Shown here one piece after another: positions 8,752-17,696 of a stretch of DNA of 64,000 nucleotides (the first letter of the stretch is position 1; the number at the start of each line of letters is the position of its first letter). The position numbers and the translations under genes were made by a program. The notes below the pieces were generated by a model. That model was not told the DNA's origin, searched no databases, and was given only the letters and a program-made list of their open reading frames with translations. Source of the stretch: JANPBY01 sp963851405 (lineage in GTDB: Bacteria > Actinomycetota > Actinomycetes > DATJPE01); assembly GCA_963851405.1 (NCBI GenBank), contig CAWKPB010000005.1:434001-498000 (forward strand). The letters are read 5' to 3'.

Positions 8752-9536
8752 CGCGCCTGGTGAACGGGGCAGAACTGCAGGGGGCGGCCGGCGAGCTGGA
8801 GGGTCTGGAGTTCGGTGCCGCAGCGACGGCAGTGCGTCCGGTGGTAGACGTACAGCCGGTCGTCGTCCTTCATCCGGCTGACCGGGCGTCCGATCTCGGT
8901 GGGGTCGGTGGTGACGATCCGGTTGAGTCGGAGTCCTCGTTTGAGCTGCAGCACGGTGAGGCCCCAGAGCGTTGCGACCTCATCGTCGCTGAGGGAACTC
9001 GCGAAGCGAAGTGGGTGGATGCCGCACAGGAACAACAACTCGGCGCGGTACACGTTGCCGATGCCAGCGATGACGGTCTGATCGAGCAGTACGGCGCCGA
9101 TGGGGGAGCGTCGCCGTCGCAGCTTCGTACGCATGGCTTCGACATCCGGCTTGGCACGCAGCGGATCCGCGCCTAGCGGTGCGCAGATGGCTTGCCGCTC
9201 CGCGGGCGTCACGATCGAACAGCGGGTCGGCCCGGTCAGCTGCCAGGCGTGCGCGTCGTTCTCCATGCGCAGCCGCACCGTGTCAGCGGCTGGCCAGGTG
9301 GGGTCGACCGGCCTCAGTTTGCCGATCAGGCCGAGGTGGATGTGGAGCAGCCGGCCGTGGCCGAAGTCGAGAAACAAGTACTTGCCCCAGGCGTCGGTGC
9401 GCTCCAGCGGCAGTCCGTCGACGAGCGCGGCCCCCTCGGCGAACCGGCCCTGCGGCGACGTCGCGTGGACCGGGTGGCCACGGAGGGTCTTGCGGAGGTC
9501 GCGCGCGAGTCCGTGAGTGACATGTCCTTCAGGCAT
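8748..9536 (-). CDS. nei1: DNA glycosylase/AP lyase, endonuclease VIII family (Nei1-like)
   Basis: 262 residues starting MPEGH, so the catalytic Pro2 and Glu3 follow the initiator Met. The pattern SPQGRFAEGAALVDGL, DAWGKYLFL, HIHLGLIGKL, PIGAVLLDQTVIAGIGNVYRAELLF (helix-two-turn-helix) matches mycobacterial Nei1 (Rv2464c) closely. It removes oxidised pyrimidines and nicks abasic sites in base-excision repair. The C-terminal zinc finger is C-x2-C then CPVH, so the usual fourth cysteine is a histidine. The frame continues upstream, but the MPEG start fixes the N-terminus. It lies 7 bases after the PuuD-like gene and is probably co-transcribed with it. Confidence 0.9.
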   Translation of the reverse strand: MPEGHVTHGLARDLRKTLRGHPVHATSPQGRFAEGAALVDGLPLERTDAWGKYLFLDFGHGRLLHIHLGLIGKLRPVDPTWPAADTVRLRMENDAHAWQLTGPTRCSIVTPAERQAICAPLGADPLRAKPDVEAMRTKLRRRRSPIGAVLLDQTVIAGIGNVYRAELLFLCGIHPLRFASSLSDDEVATLWGLTVLQLKRGLRLNRIVTTDPTEIGRPVSRMKDDDRLYVYHRTHCRRCGTELQTLQLAGRPLQFCPVHQAR

Positions 9537-9543
9537 GCGCCCT

Positions 9544-10260
9544 TCAGCGGGGTGGTTGGGGATGGCGGGCGGCTTCGACGAGAGCCTCGAAGATCCGCGG
9601 ATCGTCACCCACCTCGGGGTGCCAGAGGACACCCACGGCGAACGCGCGGGCGGGGTCCTCAACGACCTCGATCGATCCGTCGTCGGCCCAGCCCGTGACG
9701 GTCAGGGATCCCGCTGAGTCCACACCCTGATGGTGGTAGGAGGACACGGTCATGTGCTCGCCCAACGCCGCGGCGATCTGAGATCCCGCCTTGAGCCGCA
9801 CGTCGTGTCGGCCGTAGACGCCGGGTTCCGGGCGATGGATTTCGTGCCCCACGACCTCCGGTAGGTGCTGGTGGAGTGTGCCGCCAGCCGCCGCAACCAT
9901 GAGCTGCATGCCTCGGCAGACCCCAAGAACGGGGCGGTCGAGCGTCTCGGCCGCGCGTAGGGCAGCCATCTCTGCGGCGTCGCGATCCGGTCGGAGGCCG
10001 AGCGTCTGCTCGTGCGCCGCGGCGCCGTACAGCTGCGGATCGAGGTCGGCCCCTCCGGCGAGGAGCAACCCGTCGAGGGTTTCCATCACCTCGGCGGCCC
10101 GGGTCGCATGAGGTGGCACCAGGACGACGGTGCCTCCGGCGCTCTCGACATGCTGGACATAGCTATACGGAACCAGCGCCGCGCGCGTGTCCCAGACCCC
10201 CCACTTCGCGTCCTCGACGTAGGTCGTGATGCCGATCAGGGGGCGAGCAGCAATGACCAC
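9544..10260 (-). CDS. class I glutamine amidotransferase, PuuD-like gamma-glutamyl hydrolase
   Basis: 238 residues from GTG 10260; an open frame continues upstream but lacks family features. Core motifs: RPLIGITTYVED at the N-terminus, LLLAGGADLDPQLYG, nucleophile in GVCRGMQLM and HPEVG for the His/Glu pair. The arrangement fits peptidase C26/PuuD enzymes that release glutamate from gamma-glutamyl amino acids. It faces the ligase-ALDH-SDR operon from the other strand, and a homologue sits between aldC and glnA4 in M. tuberculosis (recalled), so it likely provides the last step of that pathway. A CAGACT box six bases before the GTG may be a leaderless promoter. Confidence 0.85.
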   Translation of the reverse strand: MVIAARPLIGITTYVEDAKWGVWDTRAALVPYSYVQHVESAGGTVVLVPPHATRAAEVMETLDGLLLAGGADLDPQLYGAAAHEQTLGLRPDRDAAEMAALRAAETLDRPVLGVCRGMQLMVAAAGGTLHQHLPEVVGHEIHRPEPGVYGRHDVRLKAGSQIAAALGEHMTVSSYHHQGVDSAGSLTVTGWADDGSIEVVEDPARAFAVGVLWHPEVGDDPRIFEALVEAARHPQPPR

Positions 10261-10378
10261 GTGCCCAGTCTGGCAGTCCGACCGCCGTCCTGGCGTCCGC
10301 TGGTTGGACGCGGCGGGCGGAACATCCAGGGGGCTGGCACCGTTTGACCCAGCGTCGCCCGTCCCGAGGAGAACTACC

Positions 10379-11551
10379 GTGCCGTTGCCCCCGCTGGTCG
10401 AGCCAGCCGCCGAGCTGACCGTCGATGAGGTCATGCGCTACAGCCGCCACCTGATCATCCCCGATGTGGGGATGGACGGGCAGAAGCGGCTGAAGAACGC
10501 GCGCGTGCTGTGCGTCGGCGCCGGCGGGCTCGGCTCCCCGGCTTTGATGTACCTGGCGGCAGCCGGCGTAGGCACCCTCGGCATCGTGGAGTTCGACACC
10601 GTCGACGAGTCCAACCTGCAGCGGCAGATCATCCATGGGCAGTCCGACGTGGGTCGTTCGAAGGCCGAATCCGCCCGTGACTCGGTGCGCGAGATCAATC
10701 CCTATGTCGAGGTACGACTGCACGAAGTCCGGCTCGATTCCGACAATGTCCTCGACATCTTCGCCCAATACGACCTCATCCTCGACGGCACCGACAACTT
10801 CGCCACGCGCTATCTCGTTAACGATGCGTGCGTTCTGCTGGGCAAGCCGTACGTCTGGGGATCGATCTATCGATTCGAAGGCCAGGCCTCGGTGTTCTGG
10901 GCCGAGCACGGGCCGCAGTACCGAGACCTGTACCCCGAGCCCCCGCCTCCTGGCATGGTCCCGAGCTGCGCCGAAGGTGGTGTCCTCGGAGTGCTGTGTG
11001 CCTCGATCGGCTCGATCATGGTCACCGAGGCGATCAAGCTCATCACCGGCGTGGGCGAGACGCTGCTCGGGCGTCTGATGGTCTACGACGCGTTGGAGAT
11101 GACCTACCGAACGCTCAAGCTCCGCAAGGACCCCACGGGCGCTCCCGTGACCGAGTTGATCGACTATGAAGCCTTCTGCGGTTCCATCAGCGAGGAGGCC
11201 GCGGAGGCCGCCAAGGAGTCGACGATCTCGGTACGCCAGCTGGCGGACTTGCTCGATGCCAGAGACAAGGGTGCCGCCGACTTCCTGCTGGTCGATGTTC
11301 GGGAGCCTGGTGAGTTCGAAATCGTGAGCATCCCTGGGGCCGTTCTCATTCCGAAGAACGATTTCCTCATCGGCGATGCGCTCGCGGGGCTGCCTCAGGA
11401 CAAGCCCGTGATCTTGCATTGCAAGGTCGGTGCCCGGTCGGCCGAGGTGTTGGCGGTGCTGAAGTCGGCGGGCTTCAGTGACAGTCAGCACGTCGGCGGC
11501 GGGATCCTCGCCTGGATCAACCAGATCGAGCCGAGCAAGCCCGTGTACTGA
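10379..11551 (+). CDS. moeZ: adenylyltransferase/sulfurtransferase MoeZ
   Basis: 390 residues. The N-terminal ThiF/MoeB domain (about 15-270) has YSRHLIIPDVGMDGQ, the ATP loop GAGGLGSP (47-54), DGTDNFATRYLVND and VPSCAEGGVLG. A C-terminal rhodanese domain (about 285-390) has LLVDVREPGEFEIVSIPGAVLIPK and a persulfide-carrying cysteine in HCKVGARS. MoeZ activates the C-terminus of ubiquitin-like sulfur carriers and thiolates it, for molybdopterin and other sulfur pathways. GTG start with GAGGAGAA at good spacing; an upstream extension has no family match. moaE, a molybdopterin gene, lies 21 kb downstream. Confidence 0.92.
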   Translation: MPLPPLVEPAAELTVDEVMRYSRHLIIPDVGMDGQKRLKNARVLCVGAGGLGSPALMYLAAAGVGTLGIVEFDTVDESNLQRQIIHGQSDVGRSKAESARDSVREINPYVEVRLHEVRLDSDNVLDIFAQYDLILDGTDNFATRYLVNDACVLLGKPYVWGSIYRFEGQASVFWAEHGPQYRDLYPEPPPPGMVPSCAEGGVLGVLCASIGSIMVTEAIKLITGVGETLLGRLMVYDALEMTYRTLKLRKDPTGAPVTELIDYEAFCGSISEEAAEAAKESTISVRQLADLLDARDKGAADFLLVDVREPGEFEIVSIPGAVLIPKNDFLIGDALAGLPQDKPVILHCKVGARSAEVLAVLKSAGFSDSQHVGGGILAWINQIEPSKPVY

Positions 11552-11604
11552 GGGCATCGTCGATTGGGCCTGGCCACCTCAGTTCCTGCCAGCGGCAGAT
11601 CGGG

Positions 11605-14013
11605 TCAGATCGCCTCGCGTCTTTGCAGGTATTGGAAGGCCGCCCAGCCTGGGAGCACCGGGATCCAGTACGTGTAGACACGAAACAGCAGAACCGCAGA
11701 AATTGCCGTGGCGCCGTCCAACCCAGCCGCAGTGAGGCCTCCGGCGAGCGCAGCTTCGACGGCTCCGAGCCCCCCTGGCGTGGGAGCAAGCGACCCGATC
11801 GCGCTGCCGGCCAGGTACACGACGGCGATGGCCGGCCAGGCAAGTTCGCCGCCGAAGGCGCGCACACACGCCACCAGGGCTCCGCAGTACGCGAGGTTCA
11901 GAATGACATTGCCGCCGATGCCCTGGGCCAGCTTGCCGGGGTTCTGGGCGATGGCGAAAAGCGCTGGCACGACTCGACCAGCCGTCTCCGTGACGCGCGT
12001 GACGATCACGCGCCGGCCCCACGGGAGGGAGATCACGAGCGAGGCCACCAGCAGCAGGAGAACGACTCCGAAGATGGCCCCTTGAGGTGGGTCGAACGAG
12101 GCCTCGGCCTGGGTTCCGGCAATGACTCCGAAGAGGACGAGCATGACCAGATGGATGGCGAAGGCTGCCGCCTGCCAGACGCCGACGGTAGCCACGGCAA
12201 CTGAGTTGCTGACGCCGTTCTTCGACAGAAAACGCATGTTGAGGGCCATGCCTCCGACCGCGGCCGGAGCAACGAGGCTGACGAAGGTAGACGCCAACTG
12301 GGCCAGGAAGGTTCGGATCCACGGGAGCGACGAGGCGACGAATCCAACCAGGCTCAGGGTGGCTGCCAGATACGTCACGAACGAGAAGAAGATGGCCAAG
12401 GCAGACCACCGCCAGTCGCTGCTGCTGAACAGCGTCACAACGTCGACGTTGTTGAGCTGCGAAACGATCAGATAGGTGGCCACCGTTCCACCGACCACGG
12501 CCAAGAGCGCCCTCGGGGAGAGCCGCTCCAGGCGTACGGATTCGGTAGGCACGTGCGTGTCGCGGGGGAGAACCTCGATGATCGCGGCCCGCAAGGACTT
12601 CAGGACTTGCCGGTCCTTGCGGACGGCCGCGCGGGTTTGCAGGGTCATCGCCAGTGGCTGAAGGACGGGAAGAGCGGAGGCGAGCGGTTCGGTACCCAAG
12701 CGCGCGGCCGCAGTTCGAACGGCGCGCTCTGCCCCGATGAGCAGGGCGAAGGTCGTGAGCAGCTGCGCTATGTCGATACGCAGGGCAAGGTCGGTGGCGG
12801 CAACCTCGCCCGTCCGCGCGGTCTGTAGGTGCACCCGCCCATCAGGGGAGACCAGCAGGGTGTTCTCGTTCAGCCCCCGATGGGCGAGGCGCGCCTTGCG
12901 CAGGAGGCGCAGCTGCTCCCACGCGTCGTCCAGCGTCTCGTCCGTAACAGACGCCGGGTCTAGCGTGGCCAGGGGTTGCGCCTCGAGATGCGGATAGGCG
13001 AGGAGCGCGGCATACGCCCCGACTTCGCAGGTGACGACGGGGGCGGCCGTACGTGCTCCGGCTGCCGCCGCAGCGTGCGCGAGCAGCGCCTCGTGTTCCA
13101 GGGCGCGGCGGACGGAGACGTAGGTGCGGCCGGCCGCCGAAGGTCGGACCCGCACCATTCGGTAGATCCGGTAGGCCAACCCGGAGCCCTCCTGGTCGCG
13201 GTCGAGCACGTGGACGTCCAGAGGCGGATCGGTCGTGCCGGTCGCCAGGTACCGCCGCCCGTCCGGGGTGTCCGGGAGCACTCGTTCCAGGGTCGTGACC
13301 TCGACCCCGGCGCGGATCAGCGCCAAGGCAATGCGTGATCCCGAGGGCCGCGACGCTTGGGTGCCTAGCCCATACCGCACCAGGAGCCCTACGGCGAGCC
13401 CCAGCAGGGTGCTGGCGATCATCGAGAGCAAGGTGAAACTCGCGGAGACCAGGGCCGTGAGAACGAAGCTGAGGATGACCACCCAGGCTGATACCAGCCA
13501 CACCCGCCGGGCGCCGACGCGAGCCACGACGAAGAAGGCCGTGACGGCCGTGAGCAACCCGCTCAGGGGCTTGGTCGCTCCGGGTTCGGTCAAGGCGGCC
13601 TGGAGTTGGTTGGCGACGGGCGAGTCCACGATCAGCACGTTCAGGACGGCCACCAGCAGGCTCGCGACGGCCACAGCGATCAGGGCGTCGAGCAGGAGAC
13701 GACCTCGGCGGCGCAGGATCAAGTCGATGCCCACGGCGATCGCGAGTCCGAGGAAGCCGACGCCGACGATCAGGTTGACGACGAACAACAAAGGGCCTGG
13801 CAACAGCGAAACTGCTTCGGAGAGATCGTTTTCCACTCCCTCGCTGGTCTGCGTCGCGAATGTTCCGATGGCGAGGGACGCGGCGAGGAGGAGGACGACC
13901 AGCACGAGCCGAATCAGGTCCGTGGGCAGCCGGATTCGATGCGCAGTTTCGGGTTCGTCGATCACCACCCCTGACAGCGCAGGGTGCGCGGTAGCCCTGG
14001 GCGCGTCGCTCAC
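11605..14013 (-). CDS. large membrane protein: N-terminal TM region, kinase-like middle, C-terminal LPG-synthase/flippase-type TM domain
   Basis: 802 residues in three parts. Residues about 30-225 hold several membrane helices. About 225-500 is soluble and resembles a degenerate kinase/phosphotransferase fold: LRLLRKARLAHRGLNENTLLVSPDGRVHLQTA reads like a catalytic loop that has lost the aspartate. About 515-800 is the multi-helix domain of the lysylphosphatidylglycerol synthase/flippase family (UPF0104), with FVSLVAPAAVGGMALNMRFL and SLAPTPGGLGAVEAAL. No aminoacyl-transferase domain is present, so lipid translocation is likelier than lysyl transfer. GTG start. It stands alone on -, convergent with moeZ. 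Confidence 0.75.
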   Translation of the reverse strand: MSDAPRATAHPALSGVVIDEPETAHRIRLPTDLIRLVLVVLLLAASLAIGTFATQTSEGVENDLSEAVSLLPGPLLFVVNLIVGVGFLGLAIAVGIDLILRRRGRLLLDALIAVAVASLLVAVLNVLIVDSPVANQLQAALTEPGATKPLSGLLTAVTAFFVVARVGARRVWLVSAWVVILSFVLTALVSASFTLLSMIASTLLGLAVGLLVRYGLGTQASRPSGSRIALALIRAGVEVTTLERVLPDTPDGRRYLATGTTDPPLDVHVLDRDQEGSGLAYRIYRMVRVRPSAAGRTYVSVRRALEHEALLAHAAAAAGARTAAPVVTCEVGAYAALLAYPHLEAQPLATLDPASVTDETLDDAWEQLRLLRKARLAHRGLNENTLLVSPDGRVHLQTARTGEVAATDLALRIDIAQLLTTFALLIGAERAVRTAAARLGTEPLASALPVLQPLAMTLQTRAAVRKDRQVLKSLRAAIIEVLPRDTHVPTESVRLERLSPRALLAVVGGTVATYLIVSQLNNVDVVTLFSSSDWRWSALAIFFSFVTYLAATLSLVGFVASSLPWIRTFLAQLASTFVSLVAPAAVGGMALNMRFLSKNGVSNSVAVATVGVWQAAAFAIHLVMLVLFGVIAGTQAEASFDPPQGAIFGVVLLLLVASLVISLPWGRRVIVTRVTETAGRVVPALFAIAQNPGKLAQGIGGNVILNLAYCGALVACVRAFGGELAWPAIAVVYLAGSAIGSLAPTPGGLGAVEAALAGGLTAAGLDGATAISAVLLFRVYTYWIPVLPGWAAFQYLQRREAI

Positions 14014-14076
14014 CAGGCGATCGTGTCACGGTCAGGGCTCGTCGCGGCGGAGTAGGCGAAGGGCCAGGATGGGTAC

Positions 14077-14394
14077 GTGCTCCCGACTCCATACGCCGAG
14101 CGGGTGCTCGACCTCGTGGCCGAGATCCCTGCTGGGCGGGTTCTGACCTATGGCGACGTGGCTGGCTTCGTCGGTGGATCCGCTCTCTCGGTGGGTCACG
14201 TGATGGGCCGGTTCGGTTCGGGAGTGCCTTGGTGGCGGGTCATCAAAGCGGGGGGGCTGATGCCCCCTGGCCATGAACAAGAGGCCGCCCAGCGACTGCG
14301 GGCCGAGGGGTGTCCGTTCACGGTTGCGGGCGCAAGGGTCGCCCTGGATGAGTGCCGATGGACGCCCGCAGGTCAGAACCGCCCGCGGGCCTGA
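14077..14394 (+). CDS. alkyltransferase-like protein (ATL), MGMT-type without the acceptor cysteine
   Basis: 105 residues of the Ada/MGMT C-terminal fold: IPAGRVLTYGDVAGFVG, then GHVMGRFGSGVPWWRVI (about 41-56). In true O6-alkylguanine transferases this site reads PCHR; here it is PWWR, so the acceptor cysteine (position 52) is tryptophan. ATL proteins bind O6-alkylguanine without transferring the alkyl group and channel the lesion to nucleotide-excision repair. The GTG start is chosen because no in-frame upstream alternative has support. It lies just before adnA, as Rv3204 does near adnA in M. tuberculosis (recalled). Confidence 0.88.
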   Translation: MLPTPYAERVLDLVAEIPAGRVLTYGDVAGFVGGSALSVGHVMGRFGSGVPWWRVIKAGGLMPPGHEQEAAQRLRAEGCPFTVAGARVALDECRWTPAGQNRPRA

Positions 14395-14423
14395 ACGTCG
14401 GTGTCGTCTGATTCAGTAGCGCT

Positions 14424-17400
14424 GTGACTGCCGATCGTGCCCGTCGACCGCGGGCGGGCGTTCCGCGGGCGCCCTTTCGGCTGACGCCTGCTCCGCAGCG
14501 ACCGAGCGTTCGCCTCGTCCTCGACCCGGCCCAGCAAACCGTCGTCGACCACGTCGCCGAGCCGGGGCGGGGCCCGCTTCTGGTCCTCGCCGGTCCAGGC
14601 ACGGGAAAGACCACCACGCTGGTCGAGGCGGTCGCCGCAAGGGTTGAGGCGGGCACCGCTCCGGATCGCATCTTGACCCTGACGTTCTCTCGTCGAGCCG
14701 CGCAGGAGCTGCGGATGCGCATCGCGGCGCGGCTGGGCCGGACCACGCAGGCGCAGTCCGCCTGGACCTTTCATGCGTTCGCCTTCGCGCTCGCGGGCGA
14801 CAGCCGAGCTCCGCAGGACCAGGGGCGCTCGCTGCGTCTGCTTTCCGGGGCGGAGCAGGACGTAGTCGTACGCGACATGCTGGCGGGTGACCTGGCGGAC
14901 GCGCGCCCTGACTGGCCTGACGAGCTGGCAGCGGCGTTGCGCACCCGAGGGTTTGCCGATGAGTTGCGGGCCCTCATCGCCCGCGCCCGGGGGCTCGGTC
15001 TTGAGCCCAAGGACCTCGCCCGGCATGCGCACGAGGCGGGCGGTCGCGTCGACTGGTTGGCGGCCTCACGGTTCTTCGATGACTACCTCGGGGTGCTCGA
15101 CCAACTGGGCGCCTTGGACTATGCCGAGTTGGTGCATCGGGCCGTGGTGCACGCTGAGTCGCCTGCCGGGCGCGCGGACCTTCGGGCGCGCTATGACCTG
15201 GTCGTGGTTGATGAATATCAAGACACCGACCCCGCCCAGGAAGGGCTCCTGCGAAGCCTGGCGGGGGATGGCCGAGACCTCGTCGTCGTGGGCGACCCGG
15301 ACCAGTCCATCTACGCCTTTCGCGGCGCCGACGTACGCGGTCTGCTCCATTTTCAAGACCGATTCCGCACGTCCTCTTCGGCGCCCGCTGCGGTGGCCTG
15401 CCTGCGGGTCTCCCGTCGCGCGGGGCCGCGACTCCTAGACGCGTCGCGATCGGTGGCCCGGCGCATGCCGTTGGCCGTGGGTGGACTGAGCCATGAACTT
15501 CGAGATCACCGAGCCCTGCAGCCGGTTGCTGGGGCCGAGCCCGGCACCGTTGCGGTTCACACCTTCCCCACGCTGTCGGCTCAACTTGATGCGGTCGCCG
15601 ATGTGCTTCGACGCGAACACCTCGACGAGGGCACACCCTGGTCGGAGATGGCCGTGCTCGTCCGCTCGGGGGCGCGCTCATTGCCCTACCTGCGCCGCGC
15701 GCTCGGAGCCAGCGGGGTGCCCGTGGAGGTGGCGGGCGACGAGCTCCCGTTGGCTCGTGAGCCAGCGGTCGCCCCGTTGCTGCTCGCGCTTGCCGTGGCG
15801 GCGCACCCGGCTGGGCTGACCCAGGAGGTGGCGCATGACTTGTTGATCAGCCCGCTCGGCGGGACGGATTCCTCTGGCCTGCGCCGCCTAGGTCGGCTGC
15901 TGCGAGAGGAAGAACGCGGGGAGACCGGGGCCGCTCTCCCACGTCCGAGTGCCGAATTGATCCGCCAGGCCGTGGCCGAGCCTGAGCGGTTGGTGGCCCT
16001 GCCCGAATCGGTCGTGGGTCCTGCCCAGCGTCTGGCTGCCCTCCTTCGGGAGGCGCAGCGGACCGTGAACTCCGGCGCCAGCGCCTACGACGTCTTGTGG
16101 GCGCTGTGGCGAGGCACCGCCTGGCCCGACCGCCTGGAGCGCGCGTCGTGGGCCGGCGGCCCAGTCGGCCGTCTCGCCGACCGGGATCTCGACTCGGTCG
16201 TGGCCCTGTTCGAAGCGGCAGCCCGGTTTGAGGATCGTACGCAGCGGCGCGGAGTGTCGACCTTTCTGGATGAGTTGCAGGCGCAGCAGATTCCCGCCGA
16301 CTCGCTGGCCGAACGAGCGATCCGCGGCGACGCCGTCCGGCTGCTGACTGCTCACCGCAGCAAGGGATTGGAGTGGGACGTCGTCCTGGTCATTGATGTT
16401 CAGGAGGAACTATGGCCCGATCTCCGGCGCCGGGGTTCCCTTCTCGAGGCGGAACGGCTGGGGAGGGACGGGCTTGAGCCTCCGGTGCCGACTGCCTTGG
16501 TGCTGGCCGAGGAACGGCGCTTGTTCTATGTGGCGATCACTAGGGCCAGGCGTCGTTTGGTGGTGATGGCGGTTGATTCACCAGAGGACGATGGCACGCG
16601 ACCCAGCCGATTCCTGGACGAGCTTGGCGGGCCCGTCGTGCCTCTCGCGGAGCGCCCGTTGCGCCCCCTCACGTTGCCCGCCCTCGTGGCCGAGCTAAGG
16701 GCTACGGCCAGCAACCCGGATGCGCCCCTCGCCCTGAGATCGGCCGCCGCCGTCCGCTTGCAGCGGTTGGCAGCCGCAACCGCTGAGTCAGGAGCGCTCC
16801 TGGTGCCGGCCGCTAACCCGGAGCACTGGTGGGGGGTCGACGACCGGACCGATCCGGGCCGCCCGCTCTACCCTGACGGCGCCCAACTGAGGCTCTCGGG
16901 ATCCTCGCTCGCGGGCTTCCTCGACTGTCCCCTGCGGTGGTTTCTGGACCACGAGGCGAAGGCTGCCGCCGCTCGTAGCACGGCCCTTGGCTTCGGATCC
17001 TTGGTTCACGCGCTCGCCGACGATGTCGCGAAAGGCGACAGCCCGGCCGAGTTGGATCCGTTGATGGAACGGCTGGACCGGGTGTGGGACGCGTTGGCGT
17101 TTGAAGCCCGCTGGCAGTCCGATCGCCAGAAACTCGAGGCACGGCGTGCCCTCGAGCGGTTCCTTCTCTGGAGCAGCGCCGCCCGCGGACGCGAGCTGGT
17201 GGCCTCGGAGCATCGCTTCGAGGTCACTGTCGCCGTCGGAGACCGGACGGTGGTGATACGCGGCTCGATGGATCGCGTGGAGCTCGATGCGGACGGGCTC
17301 GTCCACGTCGTTGACCTCAAGACTGGGAAGTTCCCTCCGACTGACAAGGCCGTGCTCGATCACCCCCAGCTCGGCGTCTATCAGGTCGCCGTGCGCGAGG

Positions 17401-17696
17401 GGGCGCTGGCCGGCCTGGAGCCGGCGGCCGGTTCGATCGGTGCCCTCAATCAGTGCGGCGGGGCCGAGCTCGTTCAGCTCCGGGCCGCCGGCAGGGATGG
17501 GCTGGCGAAGGTACAGCAGCAACCGCCGCTGCTTGTGGACGACGGCGGCGCAACCCCCATCGACCACCTGCTGGACTCGGCCGTGACAGCGATGACGGCC
17601 GAACGGTTCCCTCCGACCCCAGGTGAGGCGTGTCGGTTTTGCCAGTTCACCACGTCCTGCCCCACGCAGAACGCCGGTCGGCAGGTGCTGCGATGA
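14424..17696 (+). CDS. adnA: ATP-dependent helicase/nuclease AdnA
   Basis: 1090 residues. UvrD-type motor: Walker A GPGTGKTT (about 58-65), Walker B DEYQDTDPAQ, VVGDPDQSIYAFRGA, late helicase motifs RLLTAHRSKGLEWDVVLV and FYVAITRAR. A C-terminal RecB-type nuclease carries VVDLKTGKFPPTD with a downstream QLGVYQ. Four cysteines (835, 1070, 1073, 1079) match the Fe-S cluster that brackets such nuclease domains. AdnA pairs with AdnB to resect double-strand breaks in actinobacteria. GTG start; the TGA overlaps the adnB ATG by 4 bases. Length matches mycobacterial AdnA. Confidence 0.92.
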   Translation: MTADRARRPRAGVPRAPFRLTPAPQRPSVRLVLDPAQQTVVDHVAEPGRGPLLVLAGPGTGKTTTLVEAVAARVEAGTAPDRILTLTFSRRAAQELRMRIAARLGRTTQAQSAWTFHAFAFALAGDSRAPQDQGRSLRLLSGAEQDVVVRDMLAGDLADARPDWPDELAAALRTRGFADELRALIARARGLGLEPKDLARHAHEAGGRVDWLAASRFFDDYLGVLDQLGALDYAELVHRAVVHAESPAGRADLRARYDLVVVDEYQDTDPAQEGLLRSLAGDGRDLVVVGDPDQSIYAFRGADVRGLLHFQDRFRTSSSAPAAVACLRVSRRAGPRLLDASRSVARRMPLAVGGLSHELRDHRALQPVAGAEPGTVAVHTFPTLSAQLDAVADVLRREHLDEGTPWSEMAVLVRSGARSLPYLRRALGASGVPVEVAGDELPLAREPAVAPLLLALAVAAHPAGLTQEVAHDLLISPLGGTDSSGLRRLGRLLREEERGETGAALPRPSAELIRQAVAEPERLVALPESVVGPAQRLAALLREAQRTVNSGASAYDVLWALWRGTAWPDRLERASWAGGPVGRLADRDLDSVVALFEAAARFEDRTQRRGVSTFLDELQAQQIPADSLAERAIRGDAVRLLTAHRSKGLEWDVVLVIDVQEELWPDLRRRGSLLEAERLGRDGLEPPVPTALVLAEERRLFYVAITRARRRLVVMAVDSPEDDGTRPSRFLDELGGPVVPLAERPLRPLTLPALVAELRATASNPDAPLALRSAAAVRLQRLAAATAESGALLVPAANPEHWWGVDDRTDPGRPLYPDGAQLRLSGSSLAGFLDCPLRWFLDHEAKAAAARSTALGFGSLVHALADDVAKGDSPAELDPLMERLDRVWDALAFEARWQSDRQKLEARRALERFLLWSSAARGRELVASEHRFEVTVAVGDRTVVIRGSMDRVELDADGLVHVVDLKTGKFPPTDKAVLDHPQLGVYQVAVREGALAGLEPAAGSIGALNQCGGAELVQLRAAGRDGLAKVQQQPPLLVDDGGATPIDHLLDSAVTAMTAERFPPTPGEACRFCQFTTSCPTQNAGRQVLR

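Noticed and set aside
10163..11557. 464-residue open frame on -
   Set aside because: Antisense to moeZ, whose motifs are unmistakable.
12842..14092. 416-residue open frame on -
   Set aside because: Lies in another frame over the flippase-like gene; Arg/Pro-rich with no motif.
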